Positions 51,420 through 60,216 of a stretch of DNA of 64,000 nt are shown here, piece by piece (positions within the stretch are counted from its first letter, which is position 1; the number at the start of each line of letters is the position of its first letter). A program made the translations under genes and the position numbers. The stretch spans positions 372,001 through 436,000 of the forward strand of contig JBBFLV010000001.1 of assembly GCA_037478835.1 (NCBI GenBank). Direction: 5' to 3'. Under the pieces are notes generated by a model that did not search any database, was not told where the DNA came from, and was given only the letters and a program-made list of their open reading frames with translations. The stretch comes from 630D-37 sp037478835. Its GTDB lineage: Bacteria; Chloroflexota; Anaerolineae; Anaerolineales; Villigracilaceae.

Positions 51420-54404
51420 TCAGGCCGAACGGGCGGCCTGAAGGGCTCTCCAGACTTTCTCCGGTGTGATCGGGTTGGCGTCAATGTGCACGCCCACCGC
51501 ATCCAGCACGGCATTCGCCACCGCCGGGGCAACGCCATCCATCGGAATTTCGGCCACCGCTTTGACGCCGAAAGGATGGGTCGGCTCGAAGGTTTCGACG
51601 AAGATCACGCCCAGTTCTGGCATCTCCTCAGCGCGGAAGATGTGGTAATCGCGGAAGTTCCGTTGCTGCGGCCGTCCCTGCTCGTCGTAGGTCAGCTCTT
51701 CGCAGACGGCATAGCCCAGTGCTTGGGTCATGCCGCCTTCGATCTGGCCGGAAGCGGTGAGCGGGTTGACGATCACGCCCGAATCCACTGCCATGATCAG
51801 CTTTTCGACGCGCACCATGCCGGTTTCGGTATCCACGGTCACCTCGGCGAATTGCGCCCCAAAAGGCGGCGGGGAAGAAGGCGAAACATACGAGGCCACG
51901 CCCATGATCTGCTCCTGATCGCGATGGTGCAGCGCGTTCAGCGCGATCTCTGCCAAGGTCACCGAGCGGCCGTCCGGGGCGACGGCGCAGCGATCGCGCA
52001 GGCGGATCTGCGCGGGATCGTCCACGCCCAACATGCGCGCGGCGCGCAGGCGGATGCGTTCGGCCACCTGTTCGGCGGCGCGCACGGCCGCCGTGCCGGA
52101 AATATACGTGGTGGACGAGGCATAGGCGCCTTTATCGAAGGGTGTGAAATCGGTATCCGATGAGTAGACGATGATATCCTCCAGCGGCACGCCGAGCACT
52201 TCGGCCACCATCTGGGCGATGACGGTATCCGAGCCGGTGCCGAGATCGGTCGCGCCGAGCAGCAAGTTGAACGAGCCGTCATCGTTCATCTTGATCGAAG
52301 CGCCGCCCATATCCAGGTAGGGGATGGCCGTGCCCTGCATCACCAGGGCCACGCCGATGCCGCGGCGCAGATGCGGCTTGCCCGGCACGCGATGCCACTC
52401 CTCGTTGCCGAATTTCTGATCCCAACCGATTGCCGCCTTGCCCTGCCGCACGCACTCTTCCAGCCCCACAGTGTGGATGATCTCCGGGCGCGGCTCACGG
52501 CCCTCGCTCCAGGCGGTGCTGAAGGGATGCAGCTCACCGGGGCGCAGCGCGTTCTTCAGGCGGAATTCGATCGGGTCGAGGCCCAGGGCACGGGCGATCT
52601 TCTCCATGTGGCGCTCGACTGCCCAGAACCCCTGCGGCACGCCGTAGCCGCGGTAGGCGCCGGCCGGCGGATGGTTCGTATAGACGATATCGGCATAGAA
52701 GCGGATGTTGGGCGCTTGACGATACGGCCCATCTCCCACGTAGAGCGCCATGGCTTTATGGCCGGTGTTCCCGGTCACCGTCAGGGCGTGGCAGCCATAG
52801 GCGCCGGTATCGGAGAGCACGCGCATTTCGTTGGCGGTGATCGTCCCATCGCGCTTGACGCCCGTCTTCATCCAGATCTTCATCGGGTGGCGCGAGCGGG
52901 CGGCGGTGAACTCTTCCTCGCGTGTGTATTCGTAATAGACCGGCCGGCCGGTGGCGATCGTCAGGTGGGCCGGAATATCCTCGATCAGCACTTCCTGCTT
53001 GCCGCCGAACCCGCCGCCGATGCGCGGCTTGATGACGCGAATGCGCTTGATCGGCAGCCCCAGCACCGGCGCCAGCTGCCGCCGCACGTGGAACGGCACC
53101 TGGGTCGAGGTCCGAATGACGAGGCGATCGTCCTCGTCCCAATAGGTGAGCGCAACGTGCGGTTCGATCGAGCATTGCTGCACCTTGGGCACTTCGTACA
53201 CGCCCTCGAAGATCGCATCCGCTTCGGCAAAGCCCTTTTCCACGTCGCCGATATCAATGCGGATGGCCGCTGCCAGGTTGCGCTTGGGATCGCATTCGCC
53301 GAAGGGGACGTATTCCGGCTCATCGTGCAGGATCGGCGCGCCCGGCTTCATCGCCTCTTCCATATCCAGCACGGCCGGCAGCGGTTCGTATTCGACCTCG
53401 ATCAACTTCAGCGCCTCTTCGGCGATCTCCGGCGTTTCGGCCGCGACGAAGGCGACGCGATCGCCCACAAAGCGCACCTTGTAATCGAGCGAGAAGGTAT
53501 CCAGCGGCCCCGGAATGGGGTCGGATTGGCCGGCAGTGGAATAGACGACGCGCGGTAGGTCCTGCCAGGTGAGCACGGCGGCTACGCCCGGCAGGGCTTT
53601 GGCCTTGCTGGTATCAATACGCTTGATGCGCGCATGGGCATAGGGAGATCGGAGCACTTTGGCATAGAGCAGGCCTTTTTTCTCAAAATCGGCGGCGAAG
53701 GCCGGCTTGCCCTGGGCCAACTTGATCGCATCCACTTTCACTTCCGGCTTGCCAACGCGCTGGAACGGCCGCACCTGGGGGGCGAAGAGGATCTTCGGCA
53801 GAATGCGCGTTTGGGTTTGGGTGCCGCCCGGAGCGGGGGCGGCCGGCGGCTCGTCTTCGGACGGGGAGGCCGGGGTGCCCAAATCGAGCATTCCGCCCAC
53901 TTCCAGCGGTTCGACGGCTTCGCCGCGCAGCATGGCGGCGGCGCGGAGCACGGCCTGCACGGGTTTGGCATAGCCGGTACAGCGGCAGAGCACCCCGCCG
54001 ATCGCCTCGCGCACTTCCGCTTCCGTCGGGTTCGGGTTGCGATCGAGCAGCGCTTTGGCGGCGAGGATCTGCGCCGGCGTGCAGTAACCGCATTGAATGG
54101 CGCCGGTTTCGATAAAGGCCTGCTGCAAAGGATGTAGCCCGGCGGTCTTCTTCCAGCCCTGTTCCGGGTGCTCGCCCAGCGCTTCGAGCGTCGCAATTCG
54201 GTGACCTTCGGCCTGTGCCGCCAGCATGATCACCGCGTTCACCGGGCGACCGTCCAGCAAGACGGTATCCGCACCGCTCAGCCCGTGTTCATCGCCGAAT
54301 TTGATGCTGTGGAAGCCCAGTCCGCGCAGCGCAGTCAGCAGCGTGGTGTGGGGTGGGAGATCGAGGGAATAATCCCGACCGTTCACATGGAGCGTGATTC
54401 GCAT
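51420..54404 (-). CDS. xdhD: XdhD-type molybdenum hydroxylase (xanthine dehydrogenase family)
   Basis: 994 aa fusion of a small Fe-S unit with the Mo subunit. The plant-type [2Fe-2S] domain (1-70) has lost its cysteines: the Cys-x4-Cys-x2-Cys loop reads D38, S43, D46 (KFGDEHGLSGADTVLLDG) and the fourth is V58. The second [2Fe-2S] domain is intact (C105, C108, C140, C142). Mo-binding subunit follows (about 190-990) with GGGFGGKQE, GAYRGYG, and catalytic Glu in FGVKAVAEIP. E. coli XdhD also lacks the first cluster ligands. ATG 54404 with AAGGAG. Likely oxidises hypoxanthine/xanthine-type purines. Confidence 0.9.
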   Translation of the reverse strand: MRITLHVNGRDYSLDLPPHTTLLTALRGLGFHSIKFGDEHGLSGADTVLLDGRPVNAVIMLAAQAEGHRIATLEALGEHPEQGWKKTAGLHPLQQAFIETGAIQCGYCTPAQILAAKALLDRNPNPTEAEVREAIGGVLCRCTGYAKPVQAVLRAAAMLRGEAVEPLEVGGMLDLGTPASPSEDEPPAAPAPGGTQTQTRILPKILFAPQVRPFQRVGKPEVKVDAIKLAQGKPAFAADFEKKGLLYAKVLRSPYAHARIKRIDTSKAKALPGVAAVLTWQDLPRVVYSTAGQSDPIPGPLDTFSLDYKVRFVGDRVAFVAAETPEIAEEALKLIEVEYEPLPAVLDMEEAMKPGAPILHDEPEYVPFGECDPKRNLAAAIRIDIGDVEKGFAEADAIFEGVYEVPKVQQCSIEPHVALTYWDEDDRLVIRTSTQVPFHVRRQLAPVLGLPIKRIRVIKPRIGGGFGGKQEVLIEDIPAHLTIATGRPVYYEYTREEEFTAARSRHPMKIWMKTGVKRDGTITANEMRVLSDTGAYGCHALTVTGNTGHKAMALYVGDGPYRQAPNIRFYADIVYTNHPPAGAYRGYGVPQGFWAVERHMEKIARALGLDPIEFRLKNALRPGELHPFSTAWSEGREPRPEIIHTVGLEECVRQGKAAIGWDQKFGNEEWHRVPGKPHLRRGIGVALVMQGTAIPYLDMGGASIKMNDDGSFNLLLGATDLGTGSDTVIAQMVAEVLGVPLEDIIVYSSDTDFTPFDKGAYASSTTYISGTAAVRAAEQVAERIRLRAARMLGVDDPAQIRLRDRCAVAPDGRSVTLAEIALNALHHRDQEQIMGVASYVSPSSPPPFGAQFAEVTVDTETGMVRVEKLIMAVDSGVIVNPLTASGQIEGGMTQALGYAVCEELTYDEQGRPQQRNFRDYHIFRAEEMPELGVIFVETFEPTHPFGVKAVAEIPMDGVAPAVANAVLDAVGVHIDANPITPEKVWRALQAARSA

Positions 54405-55104
54405 GGTGTTTCTCCTTTTTCGTTGTGCGCCATCAAAACCGATTCCCATCCGGCCGGAAAAGCCGCAGGGATATTTTATTACACAATCGGTGTTCTGCAG
54501 AAGGTTCTCGCCCGCAAAAAGTACCCGGCATAAAAGGACAGGAGTTGCAGGATTTACAATGATGAAAAAAACTTTGAATAGGACAAGCGCTCTTGCACTT
54601 TTTTCTTTCCGGCAAATCCGGGGGCGATCGTTCGCGGCACGGCATCCGGGTTGCCTATCAGAAATGTAGCACAGGATTCATCCTGTGCAAAAAAATCTTA
54701 GCACAAATTTTTCATTTTTTTTATTCTACTGCAAAAAGGCCCCGGTTCTCCGGGAAAAGTTCTGCCTGCAAAAGGCCTGTTCGGCGCAAGATTTCTGGCG
54801 ACTTTGCGCTTGAGAAGTTTGCGAGAAAATTTTTATCAAAAACGTTCATCCGTGGAATCTGCGTCCATCCGGGTCCTCTTCTGACAAAGCATTTGCGTGA
54901 GAACGTTTTTTTCAATCGCTCCATCCGTGATAAAATCGAATCGGTTAGGGTGAACCACGGCGGTTTCTCTGTGTTCTTCCTGCGAAGCGCGACCATTCCC
55001 ATCCTCAGGAAATGAACGCAGGTTTGCAGAGCAATCTGCCGCCGGGTCCTTCTCTCCAGGCGCCACCGAGAGATACCCTATCTTGAACTCGACGGATCCC
55101 GCCC
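54405..55104. other. 700-bp divergent region between xdhD and dnaX
   Basis: AT-rich for the window, no protein-like frame. It holds the xdhD leader (RBS AAGGAG at about 54412), a perfect hairpin (54669-54688), an A/T-rich run (54690-54725), a degenerate stretch near 54840-54990 containing ATCTGCGTCCATCCG and a GTGTTCTTC-type block like interspersed environmental repeats, and a TAAAAT at about 54931 that may serve dnaX. No SRP RNA core (GGAAGG..AGCAG) was found. Confidence 0.55.
54669..54688. repeat. Perfect hairpin of the CACAGGAT family
   Basis: GCACAGGAT (54669-54677) and ATCCTGTGC (54680-54688) are exact complements around TC. It shares CACAGGAT with the cluster at 36121. An A run follows on the plus strand rather than a T run, so it is a poor terminator. 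Confidence 0.7.
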
Positions 55105-56676
55105 ATGTCCCAGGCACTGTATCGTACCTATCGCCCGCAAGGATGGCAGGAAGTGGTGGGTCAGGAGCACATTGTGCAGACCCTGCGCAACGCGCTCCAG
55201 GCCGATCGCGTCGCCCATGCGTACCTCTTTGCCGGGCCGCGCGGCACGGGCAAGACGACGCTGGCGCGCCTTTTGGCCAAAGCGGTGAATTGCCTGGCGG
55301 CCGATGCGGCGCAGCGCCCATGCAATCAATGTGAAAATTGCCGCGCGGTGAACGAGGGGCGCTTTCTCGATCTGATCGAGATCGACGCGGCCTCCAACAC
55401 CAGCGTGGAGGATGTGCGCGATCTGCGCGATAAGATCAACTTTGCGCCCAGCCAGGGGCGCTATAAGATTTACATCATTGACGAAGTGCACATGCTCTCT
55501 ACGGCCGCCTTCAACGCCCTGCTCAAGACGCTGGAGGAGCCACCGGCGCACGTCATCTTCGTCCTGGCGACGACGGAAATCCACAAAATTCCGGCCACGG
55601 TGCTTTCGCGCTGTCAGCGGCATGAGTTTCGGCGGCTTTCGATCGCCGAGATCGTCGGTCAGCTGCGGCATATTGTGGAGAGAGAACATCTGCAGGCCGA
55701 GGAGGAAGCGCTGGTGCTGATCGCCCGTCAGGCGGGCGGCTCGCTGCGCGATGCCATCTCGTTGCTCGATCAGCTGGCTTCGGTGGGCGCGCCGATCACG
55801 TTGGCGCTGGCGCAAAACATTCTGGGGACGGCTACGCACACCAGCGTGCTGGAGCTGGTGGAGGCCCTTCACGAGCAGCAGGCGGCCAAGGCGTTGGAGA
55901 TCATCCGGCGCGCGCTGGATGGCGGCGCGGATGCGCGGGCTTTTGCCCGTCAGATCGTGGATCACCTGCGGGCGCTGCTGCTGATCCAGTTCGGCAACGA
56001 GGCGCAGGTGGAGGCGACCGCCGAAACGAAAGACCATATGCGACGGCAGGCGCGCTATTTCTCTACTCCGACCTTGTTGCAGATGATCCAGGCTTTTAAC
56101 AATGCGGCGGTGGATGCGCGCAGTAGCTGGTTGCCTTCGCTGGGGTTAGAATTGGCCGTGGCTCAATCGCTGAGCGCGCCGCCCGTAGAGCCGGCCATCC
56201 ACGCTGCGGGGAGGAGTAGCTCGGGTGCGGCCGCTTCGTCACCCGTCGTGACCGAGTCCGCCGCGGCCCCGGCCCCCCCGGCAACCCAGGCTCAGGGAGC
56301 AGGTGCCAAGTCTCCCCCGGCACCCCAGCCCCCTGTTCTCCCCCTCGAAGCGATCCTCCGTGCCTGGCCGGAGATCCGCAAACGGTTGCGACCTCAGCAT
56401 CCTTCGACGGATGGGCTTTTGAATTCTTCTCGCCCGATGGAGGTGCGCGGCAAGGATTTGATCCTGGGCTTTAAGAGCGAGACGGTGCGTGCCCTGATGG
56501 ATCGCCCGGAGCATTTGGATGCGGCGCGTAAGGTGCTCCAGGAGGTGCTGGGGGTGGAGTTGAACATTCGCTGTGTGGTGGTGAATGCTCAGGGCAAGCT
56601 ACCACCGCATATCCCACCCGATAGCATGGTGGCCGAGGCGCTCAACCAGGGTGGGAAGCTGGTGGATGAGGGATAG
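55105..56676 (+). CDS. dnaX: DNA polymerase III subunit gamma/tau
   Basis: Clamp-loader ATPase, 523 aa. AAA+ N-domain: LYRTYRPQGWQEVVGQEHIVQTLRNAL, Walker A GPRGTGKTT (about residues 44-52), zinc Cys CLAADAAQRPCNQCENC, Walker B YIIDEVHML, sensor/Arg finger LSRCQRHEFRR. A Pro/Ala-rich linker (about residues 370-405) leads to a C-terminal tau-like domain. It heads the conserved dnaX-ybaB-recR string. No programmed frameshift slippery run was noticed. Confidence 0.95.
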   Translation: MSQALYRTYRPQGWQEVVGQEHIVQTLRNALQADRVAHAYLFAGPRGTGKTTLARLLAKAVNCLAADAAQRPCNQCENCRAVNEGRFLDLIEIDAASNTSVEDVRDLRDKINFAPSQGRYKIYIIDEVHMLSTAAFNALLKTLEEPPAHVIFVLATTEIHKIPATVLSRCQRHEFRRLSIAEIVGQLRHIVEREHLQAEEEALVLIARQAGGSLRDAISLLDQLASVGAPITLALAQNILGTATHTSVLELVEALHEQQAAKALEIIRRALDGGADARAFARQIVDHLRALLLIQFGNEAQVEATAETKDHMRRQARYFSTPTLLQMIQAFNNAAVDARSSWLPSLGLELAVAQSLSAPPVEPAIHAAGRSSSGAAASSPVVTESAAAPAPPATQAQGAGAKSPPAPQPPVLPLEAILRAWPEIRKRLRPQHPSTDGLLNSSRPMEVRGKDLILGFKSETVRALMDRPEHLDAARKVLQEVLGVELNIRCVVVNAQGKLPPHIPPDSMVAEALNQGGKLVDEG

Positions 56677-56705
56677 ACAGGATTAACAAGATTGACAGGA
56701 TTTTG
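56676..56705 (+). repeat. ACAGGATT repeat after dnaX
   Basis: Two ACAGGATT copies separated by AACAAGATTG, starting at the dnaX stop codon and ending before ybaB. Similar ACAGGAT strings occur at 36123 and 54669. Confidence 0.7.
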
Positions 56706-56734
56706 TTAGAATCTATTCTGTTTTCGAGGTGCAC

Positions 56735-57061
56735 ATGGCAAAAGGTTTTAAGCGTCCATCTCTCCCTGCAGGCGGTGGGATGATGCAACAGCTACAGCGC
56801 CTGCAACAGCAATTGATGGAGGCCCAGGAGCAGCTGGCCAAGGAGCAGTTCACGGGCAGTGTCGGCGGCGGTGCGGTGCAGGTGACCGTCAACGGGGAAA
56901 TGCAGTGCACCGGGGTGCAGATCGATCCGCAGTTCCTGCAGGAGGCCGATACGGAGATGCTCCAGGACCTGCTGGTGAGCGCCTTCAATTTGGCCATCGA
57001 GCAGCAGCGCAAGCGCGCCGATGAGCTTTTGGGTCCCCTGAGCGGTGGTTTGCCTTTCTAG
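56735..57061 (+). CDS. YbaB/EbfC nucleoid-associated protein
   Basis: DNA-binding dimer that shapes the nucleoid. 108 aa: Met/Gln-rich coiled helix (GGGMMQQLQRLQQQLMEAQEQLAKEQFTGSVGGGAVQVTVNGEMQCTGVQIDPQFL) with the family GxxVxVxxNGxxxVxxVxIdp pattern, then a C-terminal helix (MLQDLLVSAFNLAIEQQRKRA). ATG 56735 has GAGGTG. Sits between dnaX and recR as in most bacteria. Confidence 0.94.
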   Translation: MAKGFKRPSLPAGGGMMQQLQRLQQQLMEAQEQLAKEQFTGSVGGGAVQVTVNGEMQCTGVQIDPQFLQEADTEMLQDLLVSAFNLAIEQQRKRADELLGPLSGGLPF

Positions 57062-57064
57062 ACG

Positions 57065-57673
57065 ATGCTTCCGAAGGCTCTGCAGCATCTGATTACGGCC
57101 TTAGAGCGCCTGCCGGGGATCGGCCCGAAAACGGCCTCGCGCTTGGCGTTTTACCTTTTGCGCGAGGAGAGTGGCCTGGCACAGGACCTGGCCGAGGCGC
57201 TGCGCGGGCTGAAAGAGGGGATCGGCTTTTGCGCCGAGTGCTTTTACCTGACCGAGGCCGGCGAAGCGCGCTGCGCCATTTGCGCCGATGCGCAACGCGA
57301 TGCCGGGCTGATCTGTGTGGTGGAGGAGCCGCTGGATGTGATCGCCATTGAGCGGAGCGGCGCGTACCGCGGGCGCTATCACGTGCTACACGGTGCGCTT
57401 TCTCCGATCGAAGGGATCGGCCCCGAAGATTTGAAGATCGCTCCCCTGCTCGAACGCGTGCGCCGCGGCAATATCCGCGAGGTGATCATCGCCACCAATC
57501 CGAACCTGGAAGGGGACGCGACCGCGCTCTACCTGTTTCAACAGCTGCGCCCGTTGGGAGTACACCTGACCCGTCTGGCGCGCGGCTTGCCGATGGGGAG
57601 CGATCTGGAATATGCCGATCCGAATACGTTGCTCCGTGCCCTTTCGGGGCGGCAGGAGATGGAGGCCTCATGA
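57065..57673 (+). CDS. recR: Recombination protein RecR
   Basis: 202 aa. N-terminal HhH (LERLPGIGPKTASRLAFYLL), zinc finger CAECFYLTEAGEARCAICAD (about residues 57-76), Toprim domain ICVVEEPLDVIAIERSGAYRGRYHVLHGALSPIEGIGPEDL and C-terminal ATNPNLEGDATALYL...LARGLPMGSDLEYADPNTLLRAL. Loads RecA at gaps with RecO. Starts 3 nt after ybaB ends and overlaps the patatin gene by 4 nt. Confidence 0.96.
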   Translation: MLPKALQHLITALERLPGIGPKTASRLAFYLLREESGLAQDLAEALRGLKEGIGFCAECFYLTEAGEARCAICADAQRDAGLICVVEEPLDVIAIERSGAYRGRYHVLHGALSPIEGIGPEDLKIAPLLERVRRGNIREVIIATNPNLEGDATALYLFQQLRPLGVHLTRLARGLPMGSDLEYADPNTLLRALSGRQEMEAS

Positions 57674-58575
57674 ATTTCTTCAGGCACCTGTTCCCTTCGC
57701 GTGAGCTGACCCTGGCGCTCGGCGGAGGAGGGGCGCGCGGCAATGCCCATATCGGGGTGTTGCGCGTGCTGGAAGCGGAAGGCTACCGCATCCGCGCCGT
57801 AGCCGGGACAAGCGCCGGGGGACTGGTGGCCGTTTTCTATGCCGCCGGCTTTTCACCGGATGAGATCGAGCGTCTGTTCTCCCAGGTGAATCAGGAGGAC
57901 CTTTACGGGCGCTCGCCCCAGGAGGGCCCTGCGTTGCTCGGCTTGGCCGGGGCGGAGAAGTGGCTGCGCCAACAGCTGGGCAATCGAACGTTCGCCGATC
58001 TGCGCCTGCCTTGCGCCGTGACGGCAGTGGACCTGAACGGCCGACGGGAGATCGTGATCGCCGAAGGCGATGTGGTGGATGCCTTGCTGGCCACGATCGC
58101 CGTGCCGGGCATTTTCCCGCCTCGTCCGATGGGAGAGATGCGCCTGGTGGATGGCGGCGTGTTGAACCCTGTGCCGGTCAGCGTGGCGCGGGCGCTAGCG
58201 CCGGGGCTGCCGGTGGTGGCCGTCGTCCTGACTCCGCCGCTGGAAGCGCCCATCGCTCCATCTATCCCCGGCCTGAACTTGCCACCGTTGCTGGTTGAAC
58301 CGTTGCGCCGTTTGCGCTTCACCCAGGCGATGGGTATTTTCCTGGAATCGGTGGAGATCGGCAGCCGGGCCTTGACCCAATGGCGCCTGGAGGCCGAAAA
58401 GCCGGAAGTGATCATCCGTCCGGCCGTCGAACGGATCGGGCTTTTGCAAAAGGTGAACGTGCACGAGGTGGTGCGCTTGGGCGAAGAAGCGGCGCGCAAA
58501 GCACTGCCGGAGCTGCGGCGCGCCTCGGCTCCCTTGCGTGTGTTCCGTCCAAAGGTGCATGCCCATGTCTCGTGA
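57670..58575 (+). CDS. Patatin-like phospholipase
   Basis: 301 aa. Oxyanion motif LALGGGGARGNAHIGVLRVLE (about residues 16-36), nucleophile GTSAGG (Ser near 48) and catalytic Asp in LVDGGVLNPVPV (near 161), as in RssA/YlbK-type patatins. Cleaves acyl esters of membrane lipids. It overlaps recR by 4 nt and the small membrane protein by 11 nt, so it belongs to the dnaX operon. Confidence 0.93.
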   Translation: MNFFRHLFPSRELTLALGGGGARGNAHIGVLRVLEAEGYRIRAVAGTSAGGLVAVFYAAGFSPDEIERLFSQVNQEDLYGRSPQEGPALLGLAGAEKWLRQQLGNRTFADLRLPCAVTAVDLNGRREIVIAEGDVVDALLATIAVPGIFPPRPMGEMRLVDGGVLNPVPVSVARALAPGLPVVAVVLTPPLEAPIAPSIPGLNLPPLLVEPLRRLRFTQAMGIFLESVEIGSRALTQWRLEAEKPEVIIRPAVERIGLLQKVNVHEVVRLGEEAARKALPELRRASAPLRVFRPKVHAHVS

Positions 58576-58792
58576 TCTGCGGAAATATTCCCGTGAAACG
58601 CAGCTGCGCCTGGGGATCGGCGCGCTGGTGTTACTGTTTGGGGTAGGTGTGGGTTTAATTTACTTGATTTACGGGCGCGGCGCGGCTTCGATGGCGCTTT
58701 TTTGCCTGGGGGCCGGCCTGGTGCCCGTGGTGCTGATCCTGTTCATCTTCTGGGCTGCCGATCGGATCGTGCAACGTGCTCTCCGTAAGTGA
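58565..58792 (+). CDS. Two-helix small membrane protein
   Basis: 75 aa. Basic N-terminus MSRDLRKYSRETQLRLG, then two hydrophobic helices (ALVLLFGVGVGLIYLIYG and LFCLGAGLVPVVLILFIFW) and a basic end. Overlaps the patatin gene and, by 17 nt, the esterase gene, supporting real translation. No family recognised. Confidence 0.75.
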   Translation: MSRDLRKYSRETQLRLGIGALVLLFGVGVGLIYLIYGRGAASMALFCLGAGLVPVVLILFIFWAADRIVQRALRK

Positions 58793-59462
58793 TACCCAAC
58801 TGCTGCAGCTGGATGGCTGGACCCTGCGCTTGCGTTCACCCCGGCAACAACCGGCGCGTTTGCTCCTGATGCTTCACGGCTGGACGGGGGACGAGCGCTC
58901 GATGTGGGTCTTTGCGCCGCACACCGTTCCGGATTATTGGATCGTGGCGCCGCGCGCTCCTTTCCCCACCCAACCTTCCGGCTATTCCTGGCGCCCGCTG
59001 ATCGAGCGCCGAGGCTGGCCACGGTTGGAAGACATGCAACCAACGGCCGAGAAGCTACAGGGGCTGATGGATGCGCTGGCCGAACACCTGGGGGTCTCCC
59101 CTTCCGCTCCCGTTGACCTGATGGGCTTCAGCCAGGGAGCGGCGATGACGGCGGTTTTTCTCCTGCTTTATCCCGAACGGGTGGGGAAGGCGGCTTTGCT
59201 CAGCGGTTTCATCCCGCAAGGTTGCGAAGCGCTGCTCTCCCCCGGCCGCTTGGACGGCAAAGCCATCTTCCTGGCGCATGGCCGACAAGATGAGATGGTG
59301 CCTTACGAATGGGCTGTTCAGGCCGCCGAAGCGCTGCGCGTCGCCGGGGCTGTGGTCACCTTCTGCGACGAAGAGGTCGGTCACAAGGTCGGCGCCGCCT
59401 GCGCGCGGGACCTCGAGCGTTTTTTCGCCGTAGCCGGCAACGGTCGGCGCCCGGAGCAATAG
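58776..59462 (+). CDS. Alpha/beta hydrolase (phospholipase/carboxylesterase type)
   Basis: 228 aa. HGWTGDE oxyanion region (about residues 34-40), nucleophile GFSQGAAM (Ser near 117), catalytic Asp in AHGRQDEMVPYEWA (near 173) and His in EEVGHKVG. Similar to YpfH/Abhydrolase_2 esterases. Start GTG at 58776, overlapping the previous gene; alternative starts are short. Substrate unknown. Confidence 0.88.
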   Translation: MLSVSDTQLLQLDGWTLRLRSPRQQPARLLLMLHGWTGDERSMWVFAPHTVPDYWIVAPRAPFPTQPSGYSWRPLIERRGWPRLEDMQPTAEKLQGLMDALAEHLGVSPSAPVDLMGFSQGAAMTAVFLLLYPERVGKAALLSGFIPQGCEALLSPGRLDGKAIFLAHGRQDEMVPYEWAVQAAEALRVAGAVVTFCDEEVGHKVGAACARDLERFFAVAGNGRRPEQ

Positions 59463-59463
59463 C

Positions 59464-60216
59464 ATGCGAGAGTGGATTTATTCGCGTAATGCCGTATACG
59501 AGACACTACGCGCCGGCCGACGGCAGGTGTTCAAAATTCTGTTGGCCGAGGGGGTTCAGGAGAAAGGGCGCGTTGTGGATATTTTGCGTCTGGCCGAGGC
59601 GCGTCGCATTCCCGTACAACGGGTGGCTAAATTGCAGCTGGATCGCATCCATGTGGCTCATCAGGGCGTGGCGGCGGAGGTCGGCGCGTATCCGTATGGA
59701 TCGCTCGAAGAAATTCTGCAGCGCGCCGAAGCACGCGCCGAAGCGCCTTTCGTCTTGCTCCTCGATAGCCTGCAAGACCCGCAGAACTTCGGCAGCCTGT
59801 TGCGCACCGCCGAAGCGACCGGCGTGCACGGCGTGGTCCTGCCGTTGGCGCATACGGTGGAGGTCACGCCGGCGGTGGTGAACGCTTCTTCCGGTGCCAG
59901 CGAGCACCTGCTGATCGTCCGTCACAACCTGGCGCAGGCCATCCGTCGCCTGAAAGAAGCCGATCTGTGGATTGTGGGGCTGGAACACAGCCCAGAAGCC
60001 CAACCGCCGCAAGCCCTGCGCTTGGATGGAGCGCTGGCCTTGGTGGTCGGCTCGGAGGGGGAAGGATTGCGGCCGTTGGTGCGTAGCTCATGCGATTGGT
60101 TGCTGAAACTGCCGATGCGCGGGCAGGTGGAATCCCTGAACGCGGCCGTGGCCGGCTCGATCGCCCTCTATTTGGCCTTTTTGGCTCGTCAGAATGCCCT
60201 CACGATGGAGAAATGA
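59464..60216 (+). CDS. rlmB: 23S rRNA (guanosine-2'-O-)-methyltransferase RlmB (TrmH family)
   Basis: SpoU-type knotted methyltransferase, 250 aa. Substrate-binding N-domain (IYSRNAVYETLRAGRRQVFKILLAEG), then SPOUT domain: LLDSLQDPQNFGSLLRTAEATGVHGVVLP, NASSGASEHL and LALVVGSEGEGLRPLVRSSCDWLLKLPMRGQVESLNAAVAGSIALY. Starts 1 nt after the esterase stop; its stop overlaps the ssnA start (ATGA). Confidence 0.95.
   Translation: MREWIYSRNAVYETLRAGRRQVFKILLAEGVQEKGRVVDILRLAEARRIPVQRVAKLQLDRIHVAHQGVAAEVGAYPYGSLEEILQRAEARAEAPFVLLLDSLQDPQNFGSLLRTAEATGVHGVVLPLAHTVEVTPAVVNASSGASEHLLIVRHNLAQAIRRLKEADLWIVGLEHSPEAQPPQALRLDGALALVVGSEGEGLRPLVRSSCDWLLKLPMRGQVESLNAAVAGSIALYLAFLARQNALTMEK

Noticed and set aside
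51323..51538. Longer capsule-type protein from 51538
   Set aside because: Its first 72 codons translate the heptamer array; TTG 51322 has an SD.
54900..55100. SRP (4.5S) RNA upstream of dnaX
   Set aside because: Position is right, but the conserved GGTCAGG/GGAAGG/AGCAGC core is missing on both strands.
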